Shown piece by piece: positions 52,333 to 60,453 of a stretch of DNA of 64,000 bases. The stretch covers positions 19,297-83,296 of the forward strand of contig DASTWV010000024.1 in the NCBI GenBank assembly GCA_035765775.1. Direction: 5' to 3'. The position numbers and the translations under genes are program-made. This DNA is from Actinomycetota bacterium (GTDB lineage Bacteria > Actinomycetota > CADDZG01 > JAHWKV01 > JAOPZY01). The first letter of the stretch is position 1. Each line of letters begins with the position of its first letter. Below the pieces are notes generated by a model. It was not told where the DNA came from and searched no databases. It saw only the letters and a program-made list of their open reading frames with translations.

Positions 52333-53538
52333 TTATCCCCAGTGGAAGTTGACGGTGTTGGGGCGGGAATCCTTGCCGCTCATCGATGCCCGGGTCTGCG
52401 CCCGGCCGATCGACCAGCGCAGCCGCTCCTCTTCGCCCTCCTCCTCGGTGCGATGCCGGTACGCGGTATCCAGCAGGAGCCCGGCGTCCAGGCCGGCGCT
52501 CATCGCCAGGCAGGGCGCCCGGAAGGCACAGTCCCGGCAGTTGTCCGGGCTCGGGTTCGGGTAGATCGCCAGGCCGGGATCGGCCACCTCGCGCGCCTCG
52601 GCGGCGGCGTTCGGGCCCACGGCCCGGACCGACCCCCGCGCCCGGCGCACGAAGGTGCGCCGGAACCATTCGCCGGTGTAGCGCTCGGTGATGCGGTCGG
52701 TGGCGGCGTCGCCTCCCGGGACGTCGGCGCCCGGCCCGGGTTCGTCGGGCGAGATCGGGCTGCGCCGGGTGTGGATGTGGCGGGGCCGGCGCATCGTCCG
52801 CCCATCGGTGGTGGCCCAGGCCGCCATCCCGGTCGTGGCCCCCTCGGCGCTGGCCTCCTCGGTGTCGAGGTCCATGCGCAGCTCGTTGTAGACGGTCCCG
52901 GCAATGCGGAGCTGGGGGTAGGTGAGCTCGGTGGCCCACAGGGCGGTCAGGCCATCGAGGTCCAGCAACAGGTCGTCGTCGTCCAACCACCGGTTCCCGA
53001 CGAGGCGGTGGATGGCCATCCAGTATTCGTCGTTGTGGTCGGAGAAGAGCTGGTCCACCCGGCCCAGGTAGCGCATCTCCCGGCCGAGGTGGGTGGCGAG
53101 GTCGGAGCCCGGTGTGTCCGGATCCGGGATGGGGGCCCAGTACTCCTGGTCGGAGAAAATGGAGGCGAAGGTGTCCAGCGGCGCCGACCAGGTGAAGTAC
53201 CCGTTCAACATCGAGTTGCCCAGGGCGCTGGCCTCCTCGAAATCCCGCTCCTGCTCGGGCGTCAGGGGGGCTGCCTCCTCGAAGTGCCCCACCTGCTCGG
53301 CCATGGAGCGCGAGAAGCCTTTGAGCGCCAGCGGGCGCACGATGCTGCGGTCCCAGTCGTCCATGGCCGGGAAGTAGTACACGGCGAGGGCGTCATGGAT
53401 CGCCTTGTCGAAGTCGAAGGGCCGGGAGGAAACCGCCGGGATGTAGTTCTGGCGGATCCGGGCGCCCAGGTCCCACGCCCGCCGGCACCGCCGGTAGGTG
53501 GCCATCTCCTGGGGGCGGAGGACGAAAGCCCACGTCAT
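52333..53538 (-). CDS. PD-(D/E)XK nuclease-superfamily (RecB/Cas4/AddB-like) protein with four-Cys cluster site
   Basis: A 401-residue protein. One Cys in YRRCRRAW (C18) and a C-terminal C-x2-C-x5-C (C334, C337, C343) match the Fe-S cluster layout of Cas4/AddB-type nucleases. The motif-I His (KAIHDAL, H48) and the motif-II Asp (LGRVDQL, D162) are present. Where the D/E-x-K pair is expected the sequence reads WMAIHRL, so neither acid nor Lys is in place. A Q-motif-like YPQLRIAGTVYNEL follows. It may be a non-cleaving DNA-binding relative. The ATG at 53538 has CTGGAGGGG upstream. It is divergent, 92 bp from the triple-HRDC gene. Confidence 0.72.
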   Translation of the reverse strand: MTWAFVLRPQEMATYRRCRRAWDLGARIRQNYIPAVSSRPFDFDKAIHDALAVYYFPAMDDWDRSIVRPLALKGFSRSMAEQVGHFEEAAPLTPEQERDFEEASALGNSMLNGYFTWSAPLDTFASIFSDQEYWAPIPDPDTPGSDLATHLGREMRYLGRVDQLFSDHNDEYWMAIHRLVGNRWLDDDDLLLDLDGLTALWATELTYPQLRIAGTVYNELRMDLDTEEASAEGATTGMAAWATTDGRTMRRPRHIHTRRSPISPDEPGPGADVPGGDAATDRITERYTGEWFRRTFVRRARGSVRAVGPNAAAEAREVADPGLAIYPNPSPDNCRDCAFRAPCLAMSAGLDAGLLLDTAYRHRTEEEGEEERLRWSIGRAQTRASMSGKDSRPNTVNFHWG

Positions 53539-53616
53539 CGCCCCTCCAGCATACGTGCGGCGACCATGTGTCCAAGAATTTCCATCACGTGTTGTCGTCG
53601 ATGGCCGTGCGCGCTG

Positions 53617-53622
53617 TATCGT
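53617..53622 (+). promoter_or_regulatory. -10 hexamer TATCGT before the triple-HRDC gene
   Basis: TATCGT lies 8 nt before the ATG at 53631 and no ribosome site is present, so the mRNA is probably leaderless. Confidence 0.5.
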
Positions 53623-53630
53623 GAGCACAC

Positions 53631-54422
53631 ATGGAATCTGGGGGGGCGCTGGTGGACGACAAACGTTCCGAGGAGGATCTGACTGCCGCGCTCGCGGCAT
53701 GGCGTGAGGCCGAGGCGACCCGGCGCGGCGTGCCTGCGTACCGGATCCTGCAGGACGGGACGCTGCACATGCTGGCCCGGGCCCGACCCCGCACCACCGA
53801 CGCGCTCGCCCGGGTGGGCGGCGTGGGGCCCCGCACCGTCGAAAGCTACGGCCCGACGCTGGTGGGGCTTATCGGGGAGCACTGCGGCCCGGTCCCGGCC
53901 CCGGTCGACCGCCGCGACCTGAGCCCTGACTCGAAGGCGCTGCTGGCCGCCCTACAGGAGTGGCGGGGCGCCGAGGCCGAGCGCCTGGGGGTCGCCCCCT
54001 ACCGCGTGTTTTTCGACGAGACGCTGCGTCTGATCGCCCAGGTACGGCCGGCCACCGCGGCCTCCCTGCGGGGCATCCCGGGCGTGGGGGCCAGCAAGGA
54101 GCCCCATATCGACGCTGTGCTGGCTGTGGTGGCTGCCGACACCGAGCGCCGTGCGGGGGGGCCGCCCCCGGTCGGGCCGCCGGTGGCGCGCAGCGCGGAG
54201 GAGGCCGCCCTGCTGGCCGCGCTCACCGACTGGCGCGCCGCTGAAGCCAGCGCCCGGGGGTTGCCGCCCTACCGGGTGCTCCTGGACCAGACGCTCCGGC
54301 TGATCGCCCGGCTCCGCCCGGCCACCCCGGTGGCTCTGCGCAACATCGTCGGTGTCGGCCCCGCCAAGATGCGCGAGTACGGCGACGAACTGCTGGCGCT
54401 GGTGCAGGAGCACGCCGGCTGA
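53631..54422 (+). CDS. protein made of three tandem HRDC domains
   Basis: A 263-residue protein consisting of three HRDC-like modules of about 65-70 residues (around 15-85, 100-170, 185-260). Each has the pattern LxALxxWRxxEAxxxGxPxYRVLxDxTLxxIAxxRPxT and ends in a GVGP/GVGA turn. HRDC domains bind DNA in RecQ, RNase D and UvrD2. Here there is no helicase or nuclease part. The modules resemble the C-terminal HRDC of the helicase encoded 50 bp downstream, which suggests duplication from it and a shared DNA substrate. It may be an accessory DNA-binding factor; no function is established. Confidence 0.83.
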   Translation: MESGGALVDDKRSEEDLTAALAAWREAEATRRGVPAYRILQDGTLHMLARARPRTTDALARVGGVGPRTVESYGPTLVGLIGEHCGPVPAPVDRRDLSPDSKALLAALQEWRGAEAERLGVAPYRVFFDETLRLIAQVRPATAASLRGIPGVGASKEPHIDAVLAVVAADTERRAGGPPPVGPPVARSAEEAALLAALTDWRAAEASARGLPPYRVLLDQTLRLIARLRPATPVALRNIVGVGPAKMREYGDELLALVQEHAG

Positions 54423-54458
54423 CCGAACATATGTACCTGCCATGTCGGGCGCCGCTGG

Positions 54459-54464
54459 TAGGGT
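54459..54464 (+). promoter_or_regulatory. -10 hexamer TAGGGT before the helicase gene
   Basis: TAGGGT lies 7 nt before the ATG at 54472 and favours that start over the ATG at 54442. Confidence 0.55.
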
Positions 54465-54471
54465 GTCAGGC

Positions 54472-56514
54472 ATGGGCCAGGACCCGGGTCGGGGCATCTT
54501 CGACGGGCTGAACGAGGAGCAGGCGGCCGCGGTCGCGACCACCCGCGGGCCGGTATGCATCCTAGCGGGCGCCGGCTCCGGCAAGACCACCACCATCACC
54601 CGCCGCATCGCCCACCAGGTCGCCAGCGGGGCGTTCGCCGCCCAGGAGATCCTGGCGGTCACCTTCACGGACAAGGCCGCCCGGGAGATGGAGTCCCGGC
54701 TGGCGGCGCTCGGAGTGGCGGGGGCCCGGGTGAAGACCTTCCACGCCGAGGCCCGGGCGCAGCACGGCGCCCTGACCGGCGCCTTTGCCGAGCTGCTGCC
54801 CACGAAGGCTGCCCTGCTGGCGCCGTTGACCGCCCGGCTGCCCCCGCCGCACAAGTTCGTGAGCTCGCGGGACGTGGCCACCGAGATCGAGTGGGCCCGG
54901 AACCGCCGGATCCCGCCCGACCGGTACCTGGAGATGCTGGGGGACCGCAAGCCGCCGCTGCCGCCCGAGATCATGGCGGGCCTGTACGGGACCTACGAGC
55001 GCCGCAAGCGCGAGCGCGGCCTCCTGGACTTCGAGGATCTCCTGGAGCGCACCCTGGAGCTGCTCGAGGGGGGCGGTGCCGCCGCCGGGGCCATCCGCAG
55101 CCGGTACCGGGCATTCTCGGTGGATGAGTACCAGGACGTGAACCTGTTGCAGCAGTCCCTGCTGGAGGCCTGGGTGGGGGAGCGCAGTGACCTGTGCGTG
55201 GTGGGCGACGACTACCAGTCCATCTTCGGGTTCACGGGCGCCACGTCTCGTTACCTGGTGGGCTTCCCCGCCCGCTACCGGGGCTGCCGGGTGGTCCGGC
55301 TGACCGACAACTACCGCTCGACTCCCGAGGTCCTCGCCCTGGCGAACCGCCTGGTGGTGCATTTCGGCGCCGAACCCCGCCGCCTGCGGGCGGCAGCCCC
55401 GCCGCCGGATGGACCCGCCGGGCCGGCGCCTTCGGTGCGGTGGTTCCCGGACGGTGCCGAGGAGGTGGCATCGATCGTGGCCGAGTGCCGCCGGCTGCAC
55501 GCCGCCGGGACCCCCTGGGAGGAGATGGCGGTGCTCTACCGGATCAACGGGCGCTCAGAGCCGCTGGAGGAGGCACTGGCCAAGGCGCGCATCCCGTACC
55601 AGGTGGCCGGTGCGGCGTTCCTCCGGCGGCCGGCCGCCAAGTCCGTACTCAACCTCCTCCGCCGGGCATCCCCGTCCGCTCCGGTGGTGCCCGCAGTGGG
55701 CGCTGCGCTGCGCCAGGTGGGCTACCGGCCGGGAGCCGACACTGAGACCCGGGGCGACGAGGCCACCCGCCAAGCGGACCTCGCCCGGCTGTCCGAGCTG
55801 GCCGAGGGCTACGCCGCCGAGGGTGCCGAGGGCGGGGTGATGGGCTTCGTGGCCGACCTGCGCCGGCGCTTCGCCCCCGAGGAGGAGGGCCGGGGGGTGC
55901 AGCTGCTGACCTACCACCGGTCGAAGGGCAAGGAGTTCGATGCCGTCTTCCTGCCCCGTCTGGAGGACAAGGAGCTGCCCTTCGCCCTGGCCGACTCGCC
56001 CGAGGAGCGGGCAGAGGAGCGCCGGCTGCTCTACGTGGGGATCACCCGGGCCCGCCGCCACCTGCAGCTGTCCTGGGCGTCGTCCCGGGACGACGGCCCC
56101 CGGCGGCGAGGTGCCGCCTCGCCGTTCCTGGCCGAGTTGGAAGCGCCGGGCCAGGCGCCGGGAGCCGGAGGCCGCGCTGCTCTGGGGCGTGCCCCGGCGC
56201 CCGGCAAGCGGCCCGCCGAGCCGGAGACCCCACTGCTGGTGGCCCTGAAGGAATGGCGGCGCCGGGAGGCCTCCGAGCGCAGCCTCCCGGCCTACGTCGT
56301 GTTCCACGATTCAACCCTCGGGATCATCGCCCGGAACCGCCCGGCCACCCACGCCTCCCTGCTGGCCGTGCCCGGCATCGGTCCCGCCAAGGCCGGTGCC
56401 TACGGCGAGGCGGTGCTGGCCATCGTGAAGACGTTCGCCAGCGCCCCGGATGGCGGCACCGAAGGGGTGCCGGATGGGGTGCCGGACGGGGGCCCGGATG
56501 GCAGGGACGGGTAG
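54472..56514 (+). CDS. UvrD2-like superfamily 1 DNA helicase with C-terminal HRDC domain
   Basis: An ATP-dependent 3'-5' helicase, 680 residues. Motifs in order: Q motif LNEEQAAAV; Walker A ILAGAGSGKTTT (residues 30-41); Ia AVTFTDKAA; II SVDEYQDVN; III VVGDDYQSIFGFTGA; IV RLTDNYRST; V TYHRSKGKEFDAVFL; VI LLYVGITRARRHL. The 2B region between motifs IV and V is short. A C-terminal HRDC domain (about residues 586-655) precedes a Gly/Pro/Asp repeat tail. Mycobacterial UvrD2 has the same helicase-HRDC order. With the adjoining HRDC-only gene and the Cas4/AddB-like gene it forms a probable repair locus. Confidence 0.9.
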   Translation: MGQDPGRGIFDGLNEEQAAAVATTRGPVCILAGAGSGKTTTITRRIAHQVASGAFAAQEILAVTFTDKAAREMESRLAALGVAGARVKTFHAEARAQHGALTGAFAELLPTKAALLAPLTARLPPPHKFVSSRDVATEIEWARNRRIPPDRYLEMLGDRKPPLPPEIMAGLYGTYERRKRERGLLDFEDLLERTLELLEGGGAAAGAIRSRYRAFSVDEYQDVNLLQQSLLEAWVGERSDLCVVGDDYQSIFGFTGATSRYLVGFPARYRGCRVVRLTDNYRSTPEVLALANRLVVHFGAEPRRLRAAAPPPDGPAGPAPSVRWFPDGAEEVASIVAECRRLHAAGTPWEEMAVLYRINGRSEPLEEALAKARIPYQVAGAAFLRRPAAKSVLNLLRRASPSAPVVPAVGAALRQVGYRPGADTETRGDEATRQADLARLSELAEGYAAEGAEGGVMGFVADLRRRFAPEEEGRGVQLLTYHRSKGKEFDAVFLPRLEDKELPFALADSPEERAEERRLLYVGITRARRHLQLSWASSRDDGPRRRGAASPFLAELEAPGQAPGAGGRAALGRAPAPGKRPAEPETPLLVALKEWRRREASERSLPAYVVFHDSTLGIIARNRPATHASLLAVPGIGPAKAGAYGEAVLAIVKTFASAPDGGTEGVPDGVPDGGPDGRDG

Positions 56515-56522
56515 GCTCTCGA

Positions 56523-56528
56523 TAGAGT
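56523..56528 (+). promoter_or_regulatory. -10 hexamer TAGAGT before the small gene at 56536
   Basis: TAGAGT lies 7 nt before the GTG at 56536; leaderless arrangement. Confidence 0.5.
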
Positions 56529-56535
56529 TCCCCGC

Positions 56536-56826
56536 GTGCGCGGGGACCGGGTCGAGGTGGTGGTCGATGTCGGTGACGGCACCCGCACCTACGAGGTCAC
56601 CGCCACCAAGGCGGGCAGGCGGGTCGATGTCAGCATCGCCCGGGGCACGGTGGAGGTCGTCGAGGTGACGCGCTCCGGCCAGGCGGTCCGCTCTGCCCGC
56701 TTCATGGCCAGCCGGGTGGTGGCCATCGTCGAGTACCCGCTCGCCGGGCCGGACGACGACGTGGAGGTGGCGCCCCGGCGCCGGCGCCCGGGTCCCGCCC
56801 CGGACCAGGCGGCCCTGGAGCTGTAA
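56536..56826 (+). CDS. unknown small protein
   Basis: A 96-residue protein of no recognised family. It is beta-rich at the N-terminus (DRVEVVVDVGDGTRTYEVTA, VDVSIARGTVEVVEVTR), with a C-terminal charged, Pro-rich tail (APRRRRPGPAPDQ). It is soluble with no Cys. The GTG start is supported by TAGAGT 7 nt upstream. It follows the helicase gene by 21 bp and converges on the TrmO-like gene, with a hairpin between them. Confidence 0.62.
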   Translation: MRGDRVEVVVDVGDGTRTYEVTATKAGRRVDVSIARGTVEVVEVTRSGQAVRSARFMASRVVAIVEYPLAGPDDDVEVAPRRRRPGPAPDQAALEL

Positions 56827-56852
56827 CCGCCGGGGTAGGTCGTTGCCGGCGG
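56827..56852. terminator. hairpin between convergent genes at 56826/56857
   Basis: CCGCCGG (56827-56833) pairs with CCGGCGG (56846-56852) around a 12-nt loop, directly after the upstream stop codon. No T-tract. Confidence 0.45.
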
Positions 56853-56856
56853 GTCC

Positions 56857-57351
56857 TCAGACCCGGCGGGCGCCGGTCTTGGCGATCAGCTCGGCGTGCC
56901 AGCCCGATTCCTGCAGGTCCGCCACCAGCCGGTCCTTGGTGTACGGCTTGATGTCGATGACCGGGGCCCCGGCGAAGGCGTCGAGCCCCCGGACGGTCAG
57001 CACGGTGCCCCGCCGGCCGATCAGTTCGACGATCGAGAGCCCGATCGGGTTGGGCCGGGGAGGCGCGTCGCACGCGAACACTCCGATGGTCGGGAGTTCC
57101 TCGGGCGTGAGCCCGAGGCGCAGCAGGCCCCGGGGCTGGATCTGCAGCCGGGCGCGGGCCTCCTGCGGGAGCCGGTGCATCCAGAACAGGATGAACAGGT
57201 GGGAGAAGCCGTCGATGGCCTGCAGGCCATCGGCCAGGTCCTCCCGGACGTGGATCTCGCTGGTCAGGGAATGCCACTGGTCCTTCAGCACGTCGTCCGG
57301 GTGGCTGTGGACCACCGCGCCGATGGGGTCGAGGACGAAGGGCGGCTCCAT
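56857..57351 (-). CDS. TrmO-like (TsaA/UPF0066) tRNA methyltransferase
   Basis: This family methylates N6-threonylcarbamoyladenosine at tRNA position 37 using S-adenosylmethionine, with an all-beta fold. The protein has 164 residues. Family motifs are FVLDPIGAVV at the start, LQAIDGFSHLFILFWMHR, APPRPNPIGLSIVELI (the RPNPIG box) and APVIDIKPYT. The ATG at 57351 is set by TACACT 7 nt upstream on the minus strand; longer frames run into the ABC transporter promoter region. The substrate assignment follows the characterised E. coli member. Confidence 0.87.
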   Translation of the reverse strand: MEPPFVLDPIGAVVHSHPDDVLKDQWHSLTSEIHVREDLADGLQAIDGFSHLFILFWMHRLPQEARARLQIQPRGLLRLGLTPEELPTIGVFACDAPPRPNPIGLSIVELIGRRGTVLTVRGLDAFAGAPVIDIKPYTKDRLVADLQESGWHAELIAKTGARRV

Positions 57352-57358
57352 GCGCGGC

Positions 57359-57364
57359 AGTGTA
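57359..57364 (-). promoter_or_regulatory. -10 hexamer TACACT (minus strand) before the TrmO-like gene
   Basis: On the minus strand TACACT lies 7 nt before the ATG at 57351; leaderless arrangement. Confidence 0.5.
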
Positions 57365-57461
57365 GCTGCGGGGAGGGGCCGGAACTGAGGCCGGGGATGG
57401 GCCCCCGGGTTGGGACCGGGAGTGCGCCGGAACGGGGCCAGAACCGTGGCACCATGGCTCG

Positions 57462-58514
57462 ATGAGCACTGTGGCCGGGGTCGTCCAGGACCCCTCTCAG
57501 GCACCCGTCGAGGCACCCGCCGTCGAGGTGGCCGACCTCACCAAGCGGTACCCGAAGTCGAAAGTCCAGGCGGTGGACGGCATCTCGTTTACGGTGGCCC
57601 GCGGCGAGGTCTTCGGGCTGCTGGGACCGAATGGAGCCGGGAAGACCACGACGGTGGGCATCCTCACCACCCGGGTCCGGGCCACCGGGGGGACTGCCCG
57701 GGTGGGCGGGGTGGACGTCCGCACCGACCCGGTGGCGGCCCGCCGCATCCTCGGCGTGGTACCGCAGCGCAACAACCTCGACCGCTCGCTGTCGGTGAGG
57801 CAGAACCTGCTGTTCCACGCCGCGTACCACGGCGTGCCCCGTGCGGTGCGCCGGGCGCGGGCGGAGGAACTCCTGGCCCAGTTCGGCCTGGGGGAGCGGG
57901 CCGACGAGAAGCCGGCCATGTTCTCGGGCGGCCAGTCCCAGCGGATGATGATCGCCCGGGCGCTCATGCACGCCCCGGCGGTGCTCTTCCTGGATGAGCC
58001 CTCGACGGGTCTGGACCCGGCCGCCCGCCTCTTCGTGTGGGACCGGGTGCGCGAGCTCCAGGATGCGGGCACGACCATCCTGCTGACCACCCACGACATG
58101 GACGAGGCGGCGTCGCTCGCCGACCGGATCGGCATCATGGACCGGGGCAAGCTGCTGGCACTGGACACACCCGAGGCGCTGATCCGCCAGTTGCCCGGCG
58201 AGCGGACGCTGGACGTTTCGCTTGCGGTGTCGTCGCCCTCGGCTGCCGAGGCCGCCCAGGCCCGCCTGGAGGCCCTTCCCGGCGTGGTGCGGTTGGAGCG
58301 GCTCGGCGCGGCCGGTGGCGCCGGGCAGGCATCGGCCGATGGCGCCGGGGATGCCCAGCACCTGCGGCTCTATGTCGAGGGCCAGACCGGGACGCTGATC
58401 GGGCCGGTCGTGGCCGCGCTCGACGGCTCGGGAGCCGCGCTGGACGGGTTCAGCGCCGGCGAGCCCACCCTGGAGGACGTCTTCATCCACCTGACCGGCC
58501 GGGCGCTGCGGTGA
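57462..58514 (+). CDS. ABC transporter ATP-binding protein (DrrA-like)
   Basis: ATPase of a second ABC-2 exporter, 350 residues. Walker A is LLGPNGAGKTTTVGIL, the signature FSGGQSQRMMIARALM, Walker B VLFLDEPSTGLDPAARL, and the switch His is in LTTHDMDEA. The C-terminal 100 residues resemble the DrrA tail. The stop overlaps the permease start (GTGA). Drug or lipid export is typical of the family; the substrate is not known here. The start ATG at 57462 has no clear ribosome site or TANNNT hexamer. Confidence 0.9.
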   Translation: MSTVAGVVQDPSQAPVEAPAVEVADLTKRYPKSKVQAVDGISFTVARGEVFGLLGPNGAGKTTTVGILTTRVRATGGTARVGGVDVRTDPVAARRILGVVPQRNNLDRSLSVRQNLLFHAAYHGVPRAVRRARAEELLAQFGLGERADEKPAMFSGGQSQRMMIARALMHAPAVLFLDEPSTGLDPAARLFVWDRVRELQDAGTTILLTTHDMDEAASLADRIGIMDRGKLLALDTPEALIRQLPGERTLDVSLAVSSPSAAEAAQARLEALPGVVRLERLGAAGGAGQASADGAGDAQHLRLYVEGQTGTLIGPVVAALDGSGAALDGFSAGEPTLEDVFIHLTGRALR

Positions 58515-59302
58515 GCACCGAGGCCCACCCCATCACTCCATCCCGGGCGTTCTTCGCCGTCCTGGGGCGCGATTCCTACGTCACGGGGCGCGAGCTGCCC
58601 ATCTTCCTCGCCCAGGTGATCCTGCAACCCCTGTTCCTGCTTTTCGTCTTCGGCAAGATCCTGACCGACCTCGGCTACGCCCAGAACGGCTACGCCCAGG
58701 TCTTGTTCCCCGGCCTGGTCGGCCTCGCCGCCGTGCTGACCGGCCTGCAGAGCACGGCGTTCCCCTTGGTGCTCGAGTTCTCCTACACCATGGAGATCGA
58801 GGACCGCCTGCTGGCGCCCCTGCCGGTGGGCCTGGTGGCGCTGGAGAAGATCGTGAACGCCTCCCTGCGCGCCCTCGTGGCCTCAGTGGTCATGTTCCCG
58901 GTGGGCGTGCTGATCCTGGGCACGATCCCCTGGCAGTCATCGAACGCCCCGGAGGTCGTGGCGATCGTGCTCCTGGGCTGCATCGTGGGCTCCGCCCTCG
59001 GGCTGGTGCTCGGCACCTTCGTGCCGCCCAACCGCATCAACATCATGTTTGCGCTCATCCTCACCCCGCTGCTGTTCACCGGCGCCAGCCAGTACCCCTG
59101 GCCCTCGCTCGCCCACCTGCGCTGGTTCCAGGTGGTGACTGCGGTCAACCCGTTGACCTACGTCAGTGAGGGCCTGCGCGGGGCGATGACGCCGCAGGTG
59201 CCCCACATCCACGTGTGGCTCTGCATTGTGGTGCTGTCGGCGTTCGTCCTGGCCTTCAGCATCGTGGGCATGTGGGGGTTCTTCCGCCGGGCCCTCGGGT
59301 AG
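58511..59302 (+). CDS. ABC-2 type transporter permease (DrrB-like)
   Basis: A 263-residue membrane protein with about six helices and the ABC-2 membrane signature (LEFSYTMEIEDRLLAPLPV after the second helix; TAVNPLTYVSEGLRGAM near the end). The GTG at 58511 overlaps the ATPase stop. It begins TEAHPITPSRAFFAVLGRDS, followed by a helix ILQPLFLLFVFGKIL. It completes a DrrAB-type exporter. Confidence 0.9.
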   Translation: MSTEAHPITPSRAFFAVLGRDSYVTGRELPIFLAQVILQPLFLLFVFGKILTDLGYAQNGYAQVLFPGLVGLAAVLTGLQSTAFPLVLEFSYTMEIEDRLLAPLPVGLVALEKIVNASLRALVASVVMFPVGVLILGTIPWQSSNAPEVVAIVLLGCIVGSALGLVLGTFVPPNRINIMFALILTPLLFTGASQYPWPSLAHLRWFQVVTAVNPLTYVSEGLRGAMTPQVPHIHVWLCIVVLSAFVLAFSIVGMWGFFRRALG

Positions 59303-59305
59303 CCT
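59300..59305 (+). promoter_or_regulatory. -10 hexamer TAGCCT before the lipoprotein gene
   Basis: TAGCCT overlaps the permease stop codon and lies 6 nt before the GTG at 59312. Confidence 0.5.
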
Positions 59306-59311
59306 GCCCGC

Positions 59312-59854
59312 GTGAGGGCAGCGGGAAGGGCGTGGGTCGCCGTGGCAGTTGCCGGCTCGGGCGTGCTGAGCGCCTGTTCGGGGGCGAAACCGGTTGCCCG
59401 GGTGGGGGCCCCGTCCCCGACGGTCGCGTCGCCGGCTCCGCTGGTGCGGTCCTCGCCCCTGGCCGATGCCTGCACCCTGGCAACGGCCGCTCAGGTGTCG
59501 GCCGCCTTCGGGGGCACGGCGGCAGCCGGGGTGGGGGGCACCTTCGCCCTGGTCCCGATCTGCGAGTTCGCCCTCACCGCGTCCCCGGTGGGCGTGTCCG
59601 GCGTGCAGATCTGGGCGCTGGTCAACACGCAGGCCAGCGCCTTCCAGGGCAAGCAGCCGGGCGGCGTGGCGGTTGCCGGGGTGGGCGATGCCGCCTACTA
59701 CTTCGCCTCCCTGCACCAGCTGACCTTCATCCGCAACGGGCGCGCCGTCCTGGTGCGGGGGCAGTTCCAGGGAACGACGCCTGCCCCCGCCGACCCGAGC
59801 GCCCTCAAGAGCGCTGCCGTCGCGCTGGGGAAGGCGATCGCCGCCGGCTTGTAG
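59312..59854 (+). CDS. secreted lipoprotein, DUF3558-like
   Basis: A 180-residue lipoprotein. The signal peptide ends in a lipobox (VLSACSG). A Pro/Ala/Ser linker precedes a domain with two Cys (DACTLATAAQVSAAFGG and PICEFAL) that resembles the DUF3558/sensor-type lipoproteins of Actinomycetota, including the ACTLLT-like motif. Function unknown. It is leaderless by its TAGCCT hexamer and converges with the Rieske gene. Confidence 0.72.
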   Translation: MRAAGRAWVAVAVAGSGVLSACSGAKPVARVGAPSPTVASPAPLVRSSPLADACTLATAAQVSAAFGGTAAAGVGGTFALVPICEFALTASPVGVSGVQIWALVNTQASAFQGKQPGGVAVAGVGDAAYYFASLHQLTFIRNGRAVLVRGQFQGTTPAPADPSALKSAAVALGKAIAAGL

Positions 59855-59888
59855 GGACCCCGCCGGCAGGTGCCCGCTTGGGGGCTGC

Positions 59889-60197
59889 TCAGGTTCCCAC
59901 CTGGATCTCGCCGTCGATCTCCCGGACGGGGAACACCCGGATCGGCCCGGGAGGCGGGCCGTCGATGACCGCGCCGGTGGCGAGGTCGAACTGGCCGTAG
60001 TGGCAGGGGCAGAGGACGGTGGCACCCTCCAGCTCGCCGTCGGCCAGGGAGCACATCGCGTGCGTGCACAGGTCATCGAAGGCAAAGAGCCGGCCCTCGG
60101 CGCGCGCGATGGCGATCCGGCGTGATCCTACGGTGTAGCCGGCGATCGTCCCCTCCGGGACCCCGCCGGCCGGACCCACCGATGCAAATTCCCCCAT
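59889..60197 (-). CDS. Rieske [2Fe-2S] ferredoxin-type protein
   Basis: A 102-residue single Rieske domain. The cluster ligands are CTH and CPCH (C-x-H ... C-x2-H), in DDLCTHAMCSLADG and LCPCHYGQFDLATG. The size fits electron-donor ferredoxins of ring-hydroxylating dioxygenases or NirD-like subunits, but no oxygenase gene is nearby. The ATG at 60197 has GGGGAGG upstream, which is better than an in-frame ATG at 60245. It probably carries electrons in the cytoplasm. Confidence 0.88.
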   Translation of the reverse strand: MGEFASVGPAGGVPEGTIAGYTVGSRRIAIARAEGRLFAFDDLCTHAMCSLADGELEGATVLCPCHYGQFDLATGAVIDGPPPGPIRVFPVREIDGEIQVGT

Positions 60198-60370
60198 CCC
60201 TACCTCCCCGTAGCCCGCGTGCTGCCCGCCGAATTTCGGCCCCAACCTAGCGCGGGAGCTGACGCTGCGAGCCCCGCTAGCGAGGGCCTGATCCCGGGAA
60301 CCCGTTGTCGGCTGCGGGCTCTGGACCTAGCCCGGGCGGCCGGGTGGGCGAAATTTATGGCGGACAATCT

Positions 60371-60399
60371 TTGACTCGGCAACGTTCATGAGGTTTACT
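60371..60399 (+). promoter_or_regulatory. promoter of the HU gene
   Basis: -35 TTGACT (60371-60376), 17-nt spacer, -10 TTTACT (60394-60399). The leader is about 47 nt with GGGAGG before the ATG at 60454. This fits a strong housekeeping promoter. Confidence 0.55.
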
Positions 60400-60453
60400 C
60401 ACTGAGGCGGGTAGTTTCCCGGCAGACACTCGGCACACATTGGGAGGCAAAGC

